64,000 bases of DNA from Dokdonella_A sp046347015 (GCA_046347015.1 JAXMHA010000001.1:62001-126000), one strand, 5' to 3'. Shown: positions 1 through 9,483, counted from the stretch's first letter. Notes: generated by a model not told the origin, from the sequence alone. Made by a program: numbers and translations.

Positions 1-623
1 TGAAGGCGCTGCAGGTGCGCACCGGCAAGGACCTGAAGCTCGCCAATGCCCTGACATTCATGGCCTCCGATCGCGAGATTGCCGAAGCCGCGTACCCCGG
101 CGACGTGATCGGCCTGCACAACCACGGCACCATCTCGATCGGCGACAGCTTCAGTGAAGGCGAGCCGCTCGTCTTCACCGGCATCCCGAACTTCGCGCCG
201 GAGCTGTTCCGCCGTGCGCGGTTGCGCGACCCGCTGAAGATGAAGGCGCTGCGCGCGGGGCTTGCGCAACTGTCCGAGGAAGGCGCGACGCAGTTCTTCC
301 GTCCGCTGATGTCGAACGACCTGATCCTCGGTGCGGTCGGCGTGTTGCAATTCGACGTTGCCGCGTACCGCCTGAAGGACGAATACGGCGTCGACGCCGC
401 GTTCGAACCGATCAACATCACGACCGCGCGCTGGATCCGTTGCGACGACGCGAAGAAACTCGACGAGTTCCGCGACAAGAACGCGCTGCATCTTGCCCTC
501 GACGCCGCGGACGCGCTGGTCTATCTCGCGCCGACGCGCGTCAACCTGCAACTGGCCGAAGAGCGCGCACCGGCGGTGACGTTTGCCGCGACGCGCGAGC
601 ATGCCAGTGCCGCCTTGCCGTAA
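1..623 (+). CDS. prfC: Peptide chain release factor 3, C-terminal part
   Basis: This is the 3' end of prfC; the 5' part lies outside the window and the first full codon is at base 3. RF3 is a cytoplasmic translational GTPase that removes RF1/RF2 from the ribosome after termination. The visible ~206 residues carry the RF3 domain II/III signature: VRTGKDLKLANALTFMASDR near the start, then GDVIGLHNHGTISIGDSF and a FRPLMSNDLILGAVGVLQFD segment. The GTP-binding domain is missing because of the window edge, not because of a lesion. The stop codon TAA is at 621-623. No terminator is obvious, and the next gene starts about 100 bases on. Confidence 0.93.
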   Translation, partial: KALQVRTGKDLKLANALTFMASDREIAEAAYPGDVIGLHNHGTISIGDSFSEGEPLVFTGIPNFAPELFRRARLRDPLKMKALRAGLAQLSEEGATQFFRPLMSNDLILGAVGVLQFDVAAYRLKDEYGVDAAFEPINITTARWIRCDDAKKLDEFRDKNALHLALDAADALVYLAPTRVNLQLAEERAPAVTFAATREHASAALP

Positions 624-724
624 GTCCTGTCGACACGAACACGTGTGCTTGCATCGCACCCCGCATCGCCCGACACTCGCCCGCAGACGCCGACCGGGGG
701 CCGGGAGGCATCGAAGGGTACGGC

Positions 725-2557
725 GTGACTGATCGCATCGATCCACCCGCACGCAAAGGCCTGTTCGCGGAATTGCGTCGCCGCAATGTCTTTCGTGCGG
801 CGGCAATCTACGCGGCGACAGTGTGGTTGATCGCACAGGTCGTCACCCAACTGGGTCCGGCCTTCCACGCACCCGACTGGATCATCCGCTGGTTCCTCGT
901 CGCCGCCGCGGTCGGCTTTCCGTTCTGGATCGCCTTCGCGTGGTTCTACGAATTCACGCCGCAGGGAATCAAGCGCGAAAGCGAGGTTGTGCCGAATGCG
1001 TCGATCACCCGTTCGACCGCGCGCAAGCTGGATATCTCCATCATCGGCGTGCTGATTGTCGCGGTGGCGTTGCTGGCGTCCGGTTATTTCGTGCATCGCG
1101 ATGCGCCGGCCGCGACGGCCACCGCGTCCGTTTTCAATCCGCCCGCCGACACCCTGGTGGTGCTGCCGTTCGAGAACCTCTCCGGCGACAAGAGCCAGCA
1201 GTACTTCAGCGACGGCATCACCGAGGAACTCACCAACGCGCTCGGCCAGAGCACCGGCCTCAAGGTCATCGCATGGGACACCGCCTCGCATTACCGCGAC
1301 GCTGCGCAACCGGCCACCGCCATCGGCAAGGCGCTCAATGTCGCCAATGTCCTCAGCGGCAAGATCCTGCGCCAAGGCGATGCGGTGCGGGTGATCGTGG
1401 AACTGGTGGATGCCCGCAGCGGCTTTCAGGCGTGGGCCAGCCACTACGACGATTCGGTGGCCAACGTATTCCAGGTGCAGGACCGTATCTCGGTGGCGAT
1501 CGCGCAGGCGTTGCAGGTGAAGTTCGCGAGCCTCGGCAAGGCGAAAACAGTGAATCCGCAGGCGCACGACCTGGTGCTGCAAGCGCGCGCGTTGCTGCAA
1601 CACGCCGCCATCGACACCGCTTCCATGGCGCACGCACGCGAGCTGATCGAGCACGCCCTGGCACTGGACCCGGACTATGCCGATGCGCACGCCGCCCTGG
1701 CCAAGGCGTTGCGGTTCCAGACCGAAGCGTCAAAGGTGAGGATCGCGGAGGTGTTGCCGCAAATCCGCGCGGAAGCCAACAAGGCACTTGCGCTGGATCC
1801 ACGCAACGTGGGCGCGCTGATCGAGTTGGGTGCCGTCAATCAGGCGGAAGGCAAGATCGCCGAAGCCCGTGTCGCGCTGGAGCGCGCGCTGGCGATCGAT
1901 CCGAGCAGCGCGGATGCGCATGTGGCCTATGGCAACACGCTGCCGTTTGCGCTTGGGGTCCGGGAGCAGCAGGAAGCTCTGCGGCTGGACCCCGCGAACG
2001 TCGTCGCACAATACAATGTCGCTTGGTATTTGCTGGACGACGGCAAGTACGAGCAGGCCTTGGCGCCTGCACAGGCCGCAATCCAGCTGACGCCACACGC
2101 GGTGGACGGTGCCTTCATGCTGGCGCAGGCGTATGCGCTGCTGCATCGGTACGAGGACGCCGCCAAGGCTTTTGACCGGGTGCATCCGGACACGCCGCTC
2201 GCCGAATTGCTGGCTGCCGCGGGCCGGATGACCTACCAGTCGCTGCTCGCTCCCGAATTGCGCCCCAAGGCGCTGGCGGCGGTGACCGCCTTGCAGGCGC
2301 GTTCCGACCTTGCGCCATTTCAAACCTATTACGTGATCCAGCTCCTGTTGGCGCTGGGCAGCAACGCCGCCGCGATCCAGATGCTGCCGGCTGCCTGCGC
2401 GAGCTCACGGGTCCTGTGCAACGACATCAGCCTGTGGCCGATAACGCGGCCGCTGCGCGCCGACCCGCGCTTCGAAGCGCTGGTCAAGCAGTACGACACC
2501 GTGTCCAAACCCGCACCGGCCTCGGCACCCGATACCACGACTTCCGATGGGCAATAG
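725..2557 (+). CDS. Membrane-anchored FlgO/TolB-like domain and TPR protein
   Basis: Predicted 610-residue inner-membrane protein with a soluble TPR tail. The start chosen is GTG 725, preceded by a GAAGGG-type ribosome site; the frame stays open upstream without coding character. The N-terminus (FAELRRRNVFRAAAIYA, residues 14-30) is the module often seen before adenylate-cyclase-like and TPR proteins in Proteobacteria. Hydrophobic helices lie near residues 24-42, 53-76 and 104-121. Residues ~143-240 hold the VVLPFENLSGD...QYFSDGITEEL block, a FlgO/TolB-N-like fold. From ~250 on there are TPR repeats (ALALDPDYADAHAALAKALR, ALAIDPSSADAHVAYG and others). No enzymatic domain is seen. A scaffold or sensor role is a guess. 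Confidence 0.82.
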   Translation: MTDRIDPPARKGLFAELRRRNVFRAAAIYAATVWLIAQVVTQLGPAFHAPDWIIRWFLVAAAVGFPFWIAFAWFYEFTPQGIKRESEVVPNASITRSTARKLDISIIGVLIVAVALLASGYFVHRDAPAATATASVFNPPADTLVVLPFENLSGDKSQQYFSDGITEELTNALGQSTGLKVIAWDTASHYRDAAQPATAIGKALNVANVLSGKILRQGDAVRVIVELVDARSGFQAWASHYDDSVANVFQVQDRISVAIAQALQVKFASLGKAKTVNPQAHDLVLQARALLQHAAIDTASMAHARELIEHALALDPDYADAHAALAKALRFQTEASKVRIAEVLPQIRAEANKALALDPRNVGALIELGAVNQAEGKIAEARVALERALAIDPSSADAHVAYGNTLPFALGVREQQEALRLDPANVVAQYNVAWYLLDDGKYEQALAPAQAAIQLTPHAVDGAFMLAQAYALLHRYEDAAKAFDRVHPDTPLAELLAAAGRMTYQSLLAPELRPKALAAVTALQARSDLAPFQTYYVIQLLLALGSNAAAIQMLPAACASSRVLCNDISLWPITRPLRADPRFEALVKQYDTVSKPAPASAPDTTTSDGQ

Positions 2558-2903
2558 CCCTCGCCCGACGAGACCTGGCGCCACGTGCATGCTCGATGTC
2601 AGGACTGCGGGTGCGACACGAAGCGACGGTACGAACAAGCCAACGGAGATGATCGAGGCCTGCAACGTGCCGCAGCGCATTGACATGGACACGAGCGCCC
2701 GCCACGAACGACCGGCGCTCGTGACGCCGCCGGTCCCTGGTCCGGCTGGGGTGCCTTACGATGGGCCAGCGAAGTGGCGCATTGCACGCACGCGCGGGAA
2801 TCCGAGAAGGAAGGTCGCCAGGCATGGACGGCCGGCGCGCGAGCTGGGACCCTCGCAAGTCCCGCGGTGGGTTGGGATCCCGGAGCAGCGGCACCCCGCG
2901 CCG
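2558..2903. other. Convergent intergenic region, 346 bases
   Basis: This stretch lies between the stop of the TPR gene (forward) and the stop of the anti-sigma-like gene (reverse). No coding frame has recognisable protein features. The only structure seen is the hairpin at 2690-2723, described separately, which could end transcription from both sides. Confidence 0.6.
2690..2723. terminator. Candidate bidirectional hairpin
   Basis: Perfect 10-base inverted repeat CACGAGCGCC / GGCGCTCGTG with a 14-base loop, placed between two convergent genes. There is no U-tract, so it could be a Rho-assisted or 3'-end-protecting stem rather than a classical intrinsic terminator. Confidence 0.45.
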
Positions 2904-3452
2904 TCAGCCGCCGGAGAACGATCCCCGGAACAGCTCGTCACTGCCGCGCGTGGCCGGGTGGGCGACACGACGGGGCGTTTCTTCGGTCGCCGCGAAGATG
3001 ACGTCTTCGCTGGTGAAGATGCGATCACTGGCCGGCGCCGGCTTCGCCGACGCGATCTGCCCCGGCGGCGACAGGTTCGACTGCACCCGGTGCTGTAGGC
3101 CGAACGCAAGGACCAGAGCCGCAGCGGCTGCCGCGAGTGACCCGCCGGCCCAGCCCGCGATGCGGCGGAAGGTGAATCGCCCTTCGTGGCGCGGTGCGTG
3201 GGGACGAGACCGCCGGGCAAGGTTGATTCCGGCTGCAAAAGCCGATGCCGCAGGTCCGGAATCCTTCAGCAGCAGCGCGAGGCGCGCATGCCGGGAAGAC
3301 TCCGCCAACCGCGCGGCGACCCGGGCGCGCTCCGCCGGATCGAGGGTACCGGCCGCCCAAGCGACGACGCCACCGGCATCTTCCGGGGCAAGCGGCACCG
3401 ACGCCGTCAGGCGCTGGTACAGGCTTGCAAGGCGGTTGTCGGAATCAGTCAT
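2904..3452 (-). CDS. Putative anti-sigma factor-like membrane protein
   Basis: Predicted 182-residue protein starting at ATG 3452. That start overlaps the stop of the upstream sigma factor gene by eight bases (ATGACTGA), so translation is probably coupled. Residues 1-80 are soluble and helical, containing WAAGTLDPAERARVAARLAE, which resembles the cytoplasmic zinc-less anti-sigma layout. A single hydrophobic helix spans about residues 98-119, and the remaining ~60 residues would lie in the periplasm. No clear zinc-binding HxxxCxxC motif is present. The role as anti-sigma rests on gene order and topology, not on a strong motif. Downstream is the hairpin at 2690-2723. Confidence 0.65.
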   Translation of the reverse strand: MTDSDNRLASLYQRLTASVPLAPEDAGGVVAWAAGTLDPAERARVAARLAESSRHARLALLLKDSGPAASAFAAGINLARRSRPHAPRHEGRFTFRRIAGWAGGSLAAAAAALVLAFGLQHRVQSNLSPPGQIASAKPAPASDRIFTSEDVIFAATEETPRRVAHPATRGSDELFRGSFSGG

Positions 3453-4002
3453 CGAAATCACCAAAACCCTTCTCACGCAACAGGGACTTGAGTTCCTCGA
3501 GTCCGCGCGAAACCAGCTTCCTCGCCGCCTCCGGCGACGGCAAATCCGCCAATTCGACGATCTCCTGCAGCGAAAACCCCTGCAGGTGCAACGACAGTGA
3601 AATCCTTCGCCGTTCCGGCAAGACCGCCAGGCATCCCGCGATCGCCTGCATCCGTTCGCTGTCGACAGCCCGGCGGTCCGGGCCGACCGGCCCATGGCCG
3701 GCATCCACCGGGGGTAATTCGTCGTCCTCCGGCAACAGGTCGGCGGCCCGAACCTCCGCTCGCCGCAGTGCGTCGATGACGGCACTGGCAACGATCTTCT
3801 GGATGTAAGACGCATGGAAGGCCCCGGACCGGTCACGTTCGAGCGCCCGCCACAGCCGGATGCGCACCTCCTGCTCGACATCGGCCGGGTCGACCCCGTG
3901 CCGGTCGAGGCCGCGCGCCGCGATGAGCCCGCGGACCCGCCCGCCGAAATCGGCCAACAGCTGGTCGAGGCGGGCGCGCACCGGATCGTGCGGCGAAGCC
4001 AT
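3445..4002 (-). CDS. RNA polymerase sigma-70 family (ECF-like) factor
   Basis: Predicted 185-residue sigma factor starting at ATG 4002, nine bases after the M48 protease stop. The first half has a region-2-like segment (DVEQEVRIRLWRALERDR, then SYIQKIVASAVIDALRRAE). The last ~60 residues form a region-4 helix-turn-helix (LPERRRISLSLHLQGFSLQE, then SPEAARKLVSRGLEELKSLL). This two-domain layout with an acidic linker matches ECF-type factors. The product would direct RNA polymerase to its own regulon, held in check by the overlapping downstream gene. It is the third gene of the run lemA / M48 / sigma / anti-sigma. The target promoters are unknown. Confidence 0.83.
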   Translation of the reverse strand: MASPHDPVRARLDQLLADFGGRVRGLIAARGLDRHGVDPADVEQEVRIRLWRALERDRSGAFHASYIQKIVASAVIDALRRAEVRAADLLPEDDELPPVDAGHGPVGPDRRAVDSERMQAIAGCLAVLPERRRISLSLHLQGFSLQEIVELADLPSPEAARKLVSRGLEELKSLLREKGFGDFDD

Positions 4003-4010
4003 CGTGGGGC

Positions 4011-5981
4011 CTAGCCGGAGCCGGCCACGGCGCCGGATCCGCGCGGCAAGTGGATCGGCAACGGGCAATGCAGCGCGGCGCAGGCGGCGCGCAGCAACTC
4101 GGCCTCCGGAACGTTGACCTGGCCATCCGCGCTGATGGCCGCGACGAGACCGCGTACCACACGCTCCTTGTCGGCCGGGACCAGCCCATCCAGCTTCGGC
4201 AAGGCCCGGTCGAGTGCCGCCCGCCAGTCTGCAGGCGGTGCATACGTGGCGGACATCCCCGGCAGCGCTTCGTGGATCGCGTGTTCGAATGCGGCCATCG
4301 CCGCCGCTGGATCGTCGTTCCCCCATGACGCCATCACCGCGAAGACATCGATCGCGCCGGACAGGCTGCCGGCAAGGTTGCGCGCGCCGGCGGGCCGGGC
4401 CGCAGCGGGATCGAGCATGTCGATGACCTGCCCCTCGAGCATGCGGCCGAGGCAGTACTCGAACGGACTGGTTTCGCCGTCGGCCGCGACGAGGCTGCGG
4501 ACGGCGGCCGTGAATGCGTCAATTTCGTTGCGCGGGCGCCGGCGAAGCGCGGGAAATGCGAGCGCGACGAGCGGAAGCCTCTCGCCCGGATCCAATGCCG
4601 CGACGGACGGGGCGAATGCCTCCGCCGCCGCGGCGATGTCCGGTGGAACGCGCGCCCTGATGTCGGAGCATTGCCGGCCCCGCACCGCCGGATCGGCATC
4701 GAGCAGCAGCGCCAGCAACACCGCCGGAGCCGTCGCGTAGCGATAAGCCGCATCCCGCAGCCCGGGTGGCAAGTCGGCGTGCACGGCCTGCGCGGTGCGA
4801 TGGTCGTCGGCGCCCGGCCGGCCGACTTGCCGGGACACGCCGGCCGGCGTGATCCGCAGCGTGACTGCGCCGGATGCAACGCCGCCCGGCGCACGCATGG
4901 CGGGTCGCGCCGGTACTGCGGTGGCGGCGACGAATCCCGACATCGACACGCCGGGACCTTCCGCATCCGGGCCGGCGGTGGCCGGCGATTCCCAGGCCGC
5001 GGCGATCGACGCGAACTCCTCGTCGCGGAACGCGGGATCGAGCCGGCGGATACGGTCGTGCAATGGCGGATGGGTCGCCAGCAACGCGGAGGTCGCGAGG
5101 CCCTCGCCGAACAGCATGTGCGACACCTCCTCGGCATCGCTGCCGGTGAGCCGCGAGCCTTCGCTTAACGCGCCGATCTTCTTCAATGCCCCGGCAATGC
5201 CCTCGGTCTGGCGCGTGAACTGGACGGCGGACGCATCGGCAAGGTATTCGCGCTGCCGGGACACCGATGCCTTGATGATCCGCGCCGCGAGCACGCCGAT
5301 CCAGCCGATGGCGAGGAGCGCGAGGCCGAACAACACGACGTTGCCGGAGTCCCGGCTGCGCCGCCCGCCGGAGAACATCGCGATCCTGCGGCCGATGATC
5401 GCGAGCACCATGATCCCGAACACGATGCCCATCAGGCGCAGGTTGAGGCGCATGTCGCCGTTCAACACATGGCTGAACTCGTGCCCGATCACGCCCTGCA
5501 GCTCCTCGCGTGTCAACTTGTCGAGGCTGCCGCGGGTTACCGTGACGGCGGCATCGGCGGTCGTATAGCCGGCCGCGAACGCGTTGATGCCGGGCTCGTC
5601 CTCGAGCACGAACACTTCCGGAACCGGCACGCCCGCCGCGATCGCAAGTTCCTCGACCACGTTGTGCAGGCGCCGGTAGGCGAAATCCGTGGTTTCCGGA
5701 GTGACCTGTCGTGCACCCATGCCGCGCGCGACCGCACCGCCGCCCCCGTGCAGGGTCGCGATCCGGTACAGCGAACCCAGCCCGATGACGAACAGCACGC
5801 CGAGGCTGAGGACGACCAGCGGTGTCGCGTTGTGCCATCCATCGGCGCGCGCCCCGAGCGCGGCCAGCACGACGACGTCGACCAGCAGGACGATGACCGC
5901 CACCGCGATTGCGAACAGCACCAGCATGCGCCGGGTCAGGCGCCGGGCGCGTTCCTGCTCGACGAAGAAGTTCATCGCCAT
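4011..5981 (-). CDS. M48 family (HtpX-like) membrane metalloprotease with long C-terminal extension
   Basis: Predicted 656-residue zinc protease starting at ATG 5981; an ATG two codons further in is also possible. Two N-terminal transmembrane helices lie near residues 18-43 and 54-73. The zinc motif HEFSH is at 167-171, two more hydrophobic stretches follow around 183-235, and the EYLADASAVQ segment supplies the third ligand. HtpX is about 290 residues, so roughly 330 extra residues follow here. They include VAADGETSPFEYCLGRML and a later ADGQVNVPEAELLRAACAAL stretch that resembles a TerB-like acidic module. It lies 45 bases after lemA; M48-LemA pairs are common. Envelope protein quality control is likely. 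Confidence 0.87.
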   Translation of the reverse strand: MAMNFFVEQERARRLTRRMLVLFAIAVAVIVLLVDVVVLAALGARADGWHNATPLVVLSLGVLFVIGLGSLYRIATLHGGGGAVARGMGARQVTPETTDFAYRRLHNVVEELAIAAGVPVPEVFVLEDEPGINAFAAGYTTADAAVTVTRGSLDKLTREELQGVIGHEFSHVLNGDMRLNLRLMGIVFGIMVLAIIGRRIAMFSGGRRSRDSGNVVLFGLALLAIGWIGVLAARIIKASVSRQREYLADASAVQFTRQTEGIAGALKKIGALSEGSRLTGSDAEEVSHMLFGEGLATSALLATHPPLHDRIRRLDPAFRDEEFASIAAAWESPATAGPDAEGPGVSMSGFVAATAVPARPAMRAPGGVASGAVTLRITPAGVSRQVGRPGADDHRTAQAVHADLPPGLRDAAYRYATAPAVLLALLLDADPAVRGRQCSDIRARVPPDIAAAAEAFAPSVAALDPGERLPLVALAFPALRRRPRNEIDAFTAAVRSLVAADGETSPFEYCLGRMLEGQVIDMLDPAAARPAGARNLAGSLSGAIDVFAVMASWGNDDPAAAMAAFEHAIHEALPGMSATYAPPADWRAALDRALPKLDGLVPADKERVVRGLVAAISADGQVNVPEAELLRAACAALHCPLPIHLPRGSGAVAGSG

Positions 5982-6026
5982 GAGGCCGACGGCCCGCAGC
6001 CGCGCCGCCCGCCCTGCCCATTCACG

Positions 6027-6614
6027 TCAGGTGAACGAAACCTGCGGAACCTGGCGCTTGTCCTCGGATTCGATCTTGAGCTGCTCTGCGGCCTGGAACG
6101 AGAACATGTTCGCGACGATCGAGGCCGGGAAGACCTCGCGGCGGTTGTTGTAGTTCATGACCTGGTCGTTGTACGCCTGCCGCGCGAACGCGACCTTGTT
6201 CTCGGTCGTCGTCAGCTCTTCGGAGAGCTGCATCATGTTCTGGTTGGCCTTGAGATCCGGATACGCCTCGGACAGCGCGAACAGCCGGCCGAGGGTCTGG
6301 GTCAGGACGTTCTCGGCACCAGCCAGTTGCTGCATCGCCTGCGGATCACCCGGGCTCGCCTTTGCCGCCGCAAGGCCGGAAACCGCGGCGCCACGCGCAG
6401 CGGTGACGGCTTCCAGCGTCTCCCGCTCATGCTTCATGTAACCCTTGGCCGTTTCGACCAGGTTCGGGATCAGGTCGTGGCGGCGGGTCAGTTGCACGTC
6501 GATCTGCGCGAACGCGTTGCGGTAGCCGTTGCGGGCCGTGACGAGACCGTTGTAGATGCCGACCGCGTAGAGGCCGAACACGACGACAACGATCAGCAGG
6601 ATGATGAAGCTCAT
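6027..6614 (-). CDS. lemA: LemA family protein
   Basis: Predicted 195-residue protein. ATG 6614 is preceded by GGAGGG at a good distance. It has a short N-terminal transmembrane helix (residues 2-20) followed by the LemA helical core, with the family blocks YNGLVTARNGYRNAFAQIDV, RRHDLIPNLVETAKGYMKHE and FPASIVANMFSF near the end. LemA proteins are bitopic envelope proteins of poorly defined function, often coded beside M48 proteases as here. It heads the reverse-strand operon lemA / M48 / sigma / anti-sigma and is divergent from the serine hydrolase gene, with 165 bases shared between them. Confidence 0.92.
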   Translation of the reverse strand: MSFIILLIVVVVFGLYAVGIYNGLVTARNGYRNAFAQIDVQLTRRHDLIPNLVETAKGYMKHERETLEAVTAARGAAVSGLAAAKASPGDPQAMQQLAGAENVLTQTLGRLFALSEAYPDLKANQNMMQLSEELTTTENKVAFARQAYNDQVMNYNNRREVFPASIVANMFSFQAAEQLKIESEDKRQVPQVSFT

Positions 6615-6779
6615 TCGGGCCCTCCGCGCGTGGCGGCTTGTCGGAACGGTCGCCGCGAGCATAGCATTGCGCATCCGGCGGCGCATCGCGCCGCGGGCAA
6701 TGCAAGTGGGCGACCGGCGGCACGCAGGGACGGTCGTGACGTTCGGACGTGCAGCCGTACCGGACCAGTGGAGTCGTAC

Positions 6780-8108
6780 GTGGACCATCAGCCGCGCGCC
6801 GCCCGGCATCTCGTGACCGTTGCGCTGGCCTTGGCGACATTGGCGTTCGCCGCCGTGGCGGCGGCGCAGGGCGCGAAAGCGCGCGCCACTCACGCCAAGC
6901 GCACTTCCCATCACGCGCAGCACGCGCAGCGGCCGGCGCCACGGCCGGTGGCGGTACCGGTCTTCGATCCGCGGGAGGTCATGCGCGACCCCGCGCCGCT
7001 CGCGCGCGAGTTCGACCGCTGGCTCGACGAAGCGGCGGCGTCGAGTGCGATCGTCGGTTTGTCGGCCGCCATCGTCGACGGCCGCCAGGTATTGCTCGAA
7101 CGCAGCCTCGGCTACACCAATGCAACGACCAAGGAGCCGGTCACGCCGGAGACCGTGTTCCGCCTCGCGTCGTTGTCGAAGGCCTTCGCCGCGACGCTGA
7201 CCGGGCTGCTCGTCGACCGTGGCCGGCTGAGCTGGGATACGCGGATCACCGACGTCGTGCCGACATTCGCGTTGGCCGACGTCACCGACAGCCAGCGGCT
7301 CGACGTCCGCGACATCCTGTCGCATCGTGTCGGCCTGCCGCACAACACCTATGACCGGCTCATCGAGCAGGACGAACCGTACCGGCTGCTGATCGACCGG
7401 CTGCGGGAAGTCCCGCTGGTGTGCCCGGTCGGCGACTGCTACGGCTACCAGAACGTCGCCTTCAGCCTGATCGGCGATGTCGTGTTCGCGACGACGGGAG
7501 ATTTCTTCTACCACGAAGTCGGCAAGCGGATCTTTCATCCGCTCGGCATGCTCACCGCAAGTTATGGCCTCGAGTCGCTCGAGCAGTCGGCGAGTTGGGC
7601 ACGGCCACACGTGCACGAAGGCGGCCAGTGGGTACCGGTGATGCCCAATGACACTTACTACCGACTCGATCCGGCGGCCGGCGTCAATGCCTCGATCCGC
7701 GACCTCGAGGACTGGCTGATCGCACAGATGGGCGGACGACCGAACGTGCTGCCCGCAAGTCTCCTCGACGAACTGCACAAGCCGCTGGTCGAAACCGCCA
7801 GCGAGAAGCATGCATCGGCCTGGCGGCGTGGTCGGCTGCTCGACGCGCAATATGCGCTCGGCTGGCGCGTGTATGACTACGCCGGCGCGACACTCCTGTT
7901 CCACGCCGGTGCGGTGCAGGGTTACCGGGCGATCATCGCGTTCCTGCCCAAGCACCGCTTCGGCATCGTGATGACGTGGAACGACGAATCCGCGTTGCCG
8001 GTCGGACTCGTGCCGATGCTGTTCGACCGCTACCTCGGCCTGCCCCGCGAGAACTGGGCCGGCATCGACAGCGGCAAGGACGAGGAATTCACCGGCGGCG
8101 CCGAATGA
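6780..8108 (+). CDS. Secreted serine hydrolase of the beta-lactamase (class C-like) family
   Basis: Predicted 442-residue protein. GTG 6780 is chosen because TGGAG lies six bases upstream and a signal peptide follows directly (hydrophobic run LVTVALALATLAFAAVAAA, likely cut before QGAKA). The mature part has the three serine beta-lactamase/PBP signatures: SLSK (SxxK) in FRLASLSKAFAATL, YQN (YxN) in CYGYQNVAF, and HAG (KTG position) in LLFHAGAVQGY. This fits a periplasmic or secreted esterase, D-amino-acid peptidase or class C-like enzyme; the substrate cannot be told. A short His/Ala-rich linker separates signal and domain. It is divergent from lemA and convergent with the TonB-like gene 22 bases downstream. 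Confidence 0.88.
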   Translation: MDHQPRAARHLVTVALALATLAFAAVAAAQGAKARATHAKRTSHHAQHAQRPAPRPVAVPVFDPREVMRDPAPLAREFDRWLDEAAASSAIVGLSAAIVDGRQVLLERSLGYTNATTKEPVTPETVFRLASLSKAFAATLTGLLVDRGRLSWDTRITDVVPTFALADVTDSQRLDVRDILSHRVGLPHNTYDRLIEQDEPYRLLIDRLREVPLVCPVGDCYGYQNVAFSLIGDVVFATTGDFFYHEVGKRIFHPLGMLTASYGLESLEQSASWARPHVHEGGQWVPVMPNDTYYRLDPAAGVNASIRDLEDWLIAQMGGRPNVLPASLLDELHKPLVETASEKHASAWRRGRLLDAQYALGWRVYDYAGATLLFHAGAVQGYRAIIAFLPKHRFGIVMTWNDESALPVGLVPMLFDRYLGLPRENWAGIDSGKDEEFTGGAE

Positions 8109-8130
8109 GTGGCGCCCTGCCGCGTCGCGG

Positions 8131-9159
8131 TCACTGCCCCAGCGTGAACACGATCCGCCGGCGCAGGACCGTCGCTTTCGGTTCGCCGTCCACCAGTTTC
8201 GGTTCGTAGCGAGCGCGCTCGACCGCTTCGATGGCAGCGTGGTCGAACACGTGCGAAGGATTCGCACCAGTCACCTTCGCGCCCGACACCCGTCCGTCCG
8301 CGTCGACCGTGAACTCGACGTCGACCCACCCCTGCTGGCGATTGCGGACCGCGGCCAGCGGATACTCGGGCGCCGGCGCTGAAATCGGGCGTGCGTCGCG
8401 GGATTCTCCCGCCGGCTTCTCCGCTGGTTTCGGCGCCGGTGTCGCCGTCGCGACCTGCTGCGCGGGCGGTGGCGCCTCGATCGGCTTCGGCGGCGCTGCC
8501 GTCGTCGCGGCGGCCGGCACCGACGCGCTGGCGGACGATGTTTCGGCCCCGGGTGGCGGTGCCGCCGGTCGGCTCGCCGCCGCCGCTGCGGCCGCGGCCG
8601 CTTGTGCCTGCGCCGCCTGTGCGCGATCGGCGTCGCGCTTCCTCGCGTCGAGATTGCTGCGCAGGATCGTCAACGAATAGTTGTCGGGATCGGCCTTCGT
8701 GAGCAACCCGATGATCCGGGTGGCTTCGGCGAAGTCACCCTGGTTGATCTGGTCCTGAACCGCGCCGGTCACGAACGGAAACAGTTCGCGCAGCGCATCG
8801 CGCGCACCTTCGTTGTCCGGTTCCTTGGCCAGGATCCTCAGGTAATACTCGAGCGCGTTGTCACCGGCTGGAGACGCCATGCGGTTGGCCGCCATCGCGG
8901 CATGCGCCTTGTCGTACAACTCGGCGACGCTCAACGCGTCGACATCCGCGGCCGGCGCCGCCGCCGCCGTGTCCTTCACCTGCCCCGCAGGTGCTGGCGC
9001 GGGTGCCGCCGCGGACATGGGCGCCTTCGCGGTGCGGTGCATGAACCACCACCCACCCGCGATGACGAGGACGGCGGCAACCACCAGCAGGACCAGCAGT
9101 CGCGGCATCCGGATAGCCCCGTTCGCGCGAACGCCGGCACGGGTCGGGCCCAGTTGCAT
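8131..9159 (-). CDS. TonB C-terminal domain protein
   Basis: Predicted 342-residue protein. ATG 9159 is fixed by a near-perfect GGAGGT six bases upstream. A transmembrane helix lies near residues 19-36 (LLVLLVVAAVLVIAGGWW). A helical TPR-like region follows (NALEYYLRILAKEPDNEGAR, then TRIIGLLTKADPDNYSLTI), then a long Ala/Pro-rich linker of about 90 residues. The final ~90 residues are a TonB domain (APEYPLAAVRNRQQGWVDVE, then DADGRVSGAKVTGANPS and YEPKLVDGEPK). No exbB/exbD lies nearby, so it may be an orphan energy transducer or a structural TonB-like protein. Confidence 0.85.
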   Translation of the reverse strand: MQLGPTRAGVRANGAIRMPRLLVLLVVAAVLVIAGGWWFMHRTAKAPMSAAAPAPAPAGQVKDTAAAAPAADVDALSVAELYDKAHAAMAANRMASPAGDNALEYYLRILAKEPDNEGARDALRELFPFVTGAVQDQINQGDFAEATRIIGLLTKADPDNYSLTILRSNLDARKRDADRAQAAQAQAAAAAAAAASRPAAPPPGAETSSASASVPAAATTAAPPKPIEAPPPAQQVATATPAPKPAEKPAGESRDARPISAPAPEYPLAAVRNRQQGWVDVEFTVDADGRVSGAKVTGANPSHVFDHAAIEAVERARYEPKLVDGEPKATVLRRRIVFTLGQ

Positions 9160-9483
9160 GACGCACCTCCATCGATCGACGACCACGGCTTCGGGTCGGC
9201 TGCATCCGGGCGGGGGCTTCGAATCGTCACGAGCGGCGCCCCCGCATCGACACCGTTCCGGCCCGAAGTCCGGCCGAACATACCGCATTTCCTGTCCGAT
9301 TTCGCGCCGCTGCGGCGCACGGACATCGTCGATGTGTGACCGGTGTCCTGATATCACGGTTCGCGGCAGCGGTTCAGCATCCGCGATCTACGCTGATCCA
9401 CGGGTCCGGCACCACCCGCATCCCGCATCCGGTGCCGCTTCCGGATCACGACACGTGAGCCGGCCATGACAGGAGCACACCCC
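9160..9483. other. Divergent intergenic region, 324 bases
   Basis: This region lies between the starts of the TonB-like gene (reverse) and the DUF883 gene (forward), so it should hold promoters for both. An imperfect candidate hairpin is formed by CGGCACC (9407-9413) and GGTGCCG (9431-9437). No confident -35/-10 pair and no coding frame with recognisable features were seen. Confidence 0.5.

Noticed and set aside
440..724. Possible 95-residue upstream extension of the TPR protein
   Set aside because: The added sequence overlaps prfC in another frame, is Arg/Cys-rich and lacks protein-like patterns; GTG 725 has a ribosome site and begins the known N-terminal module.
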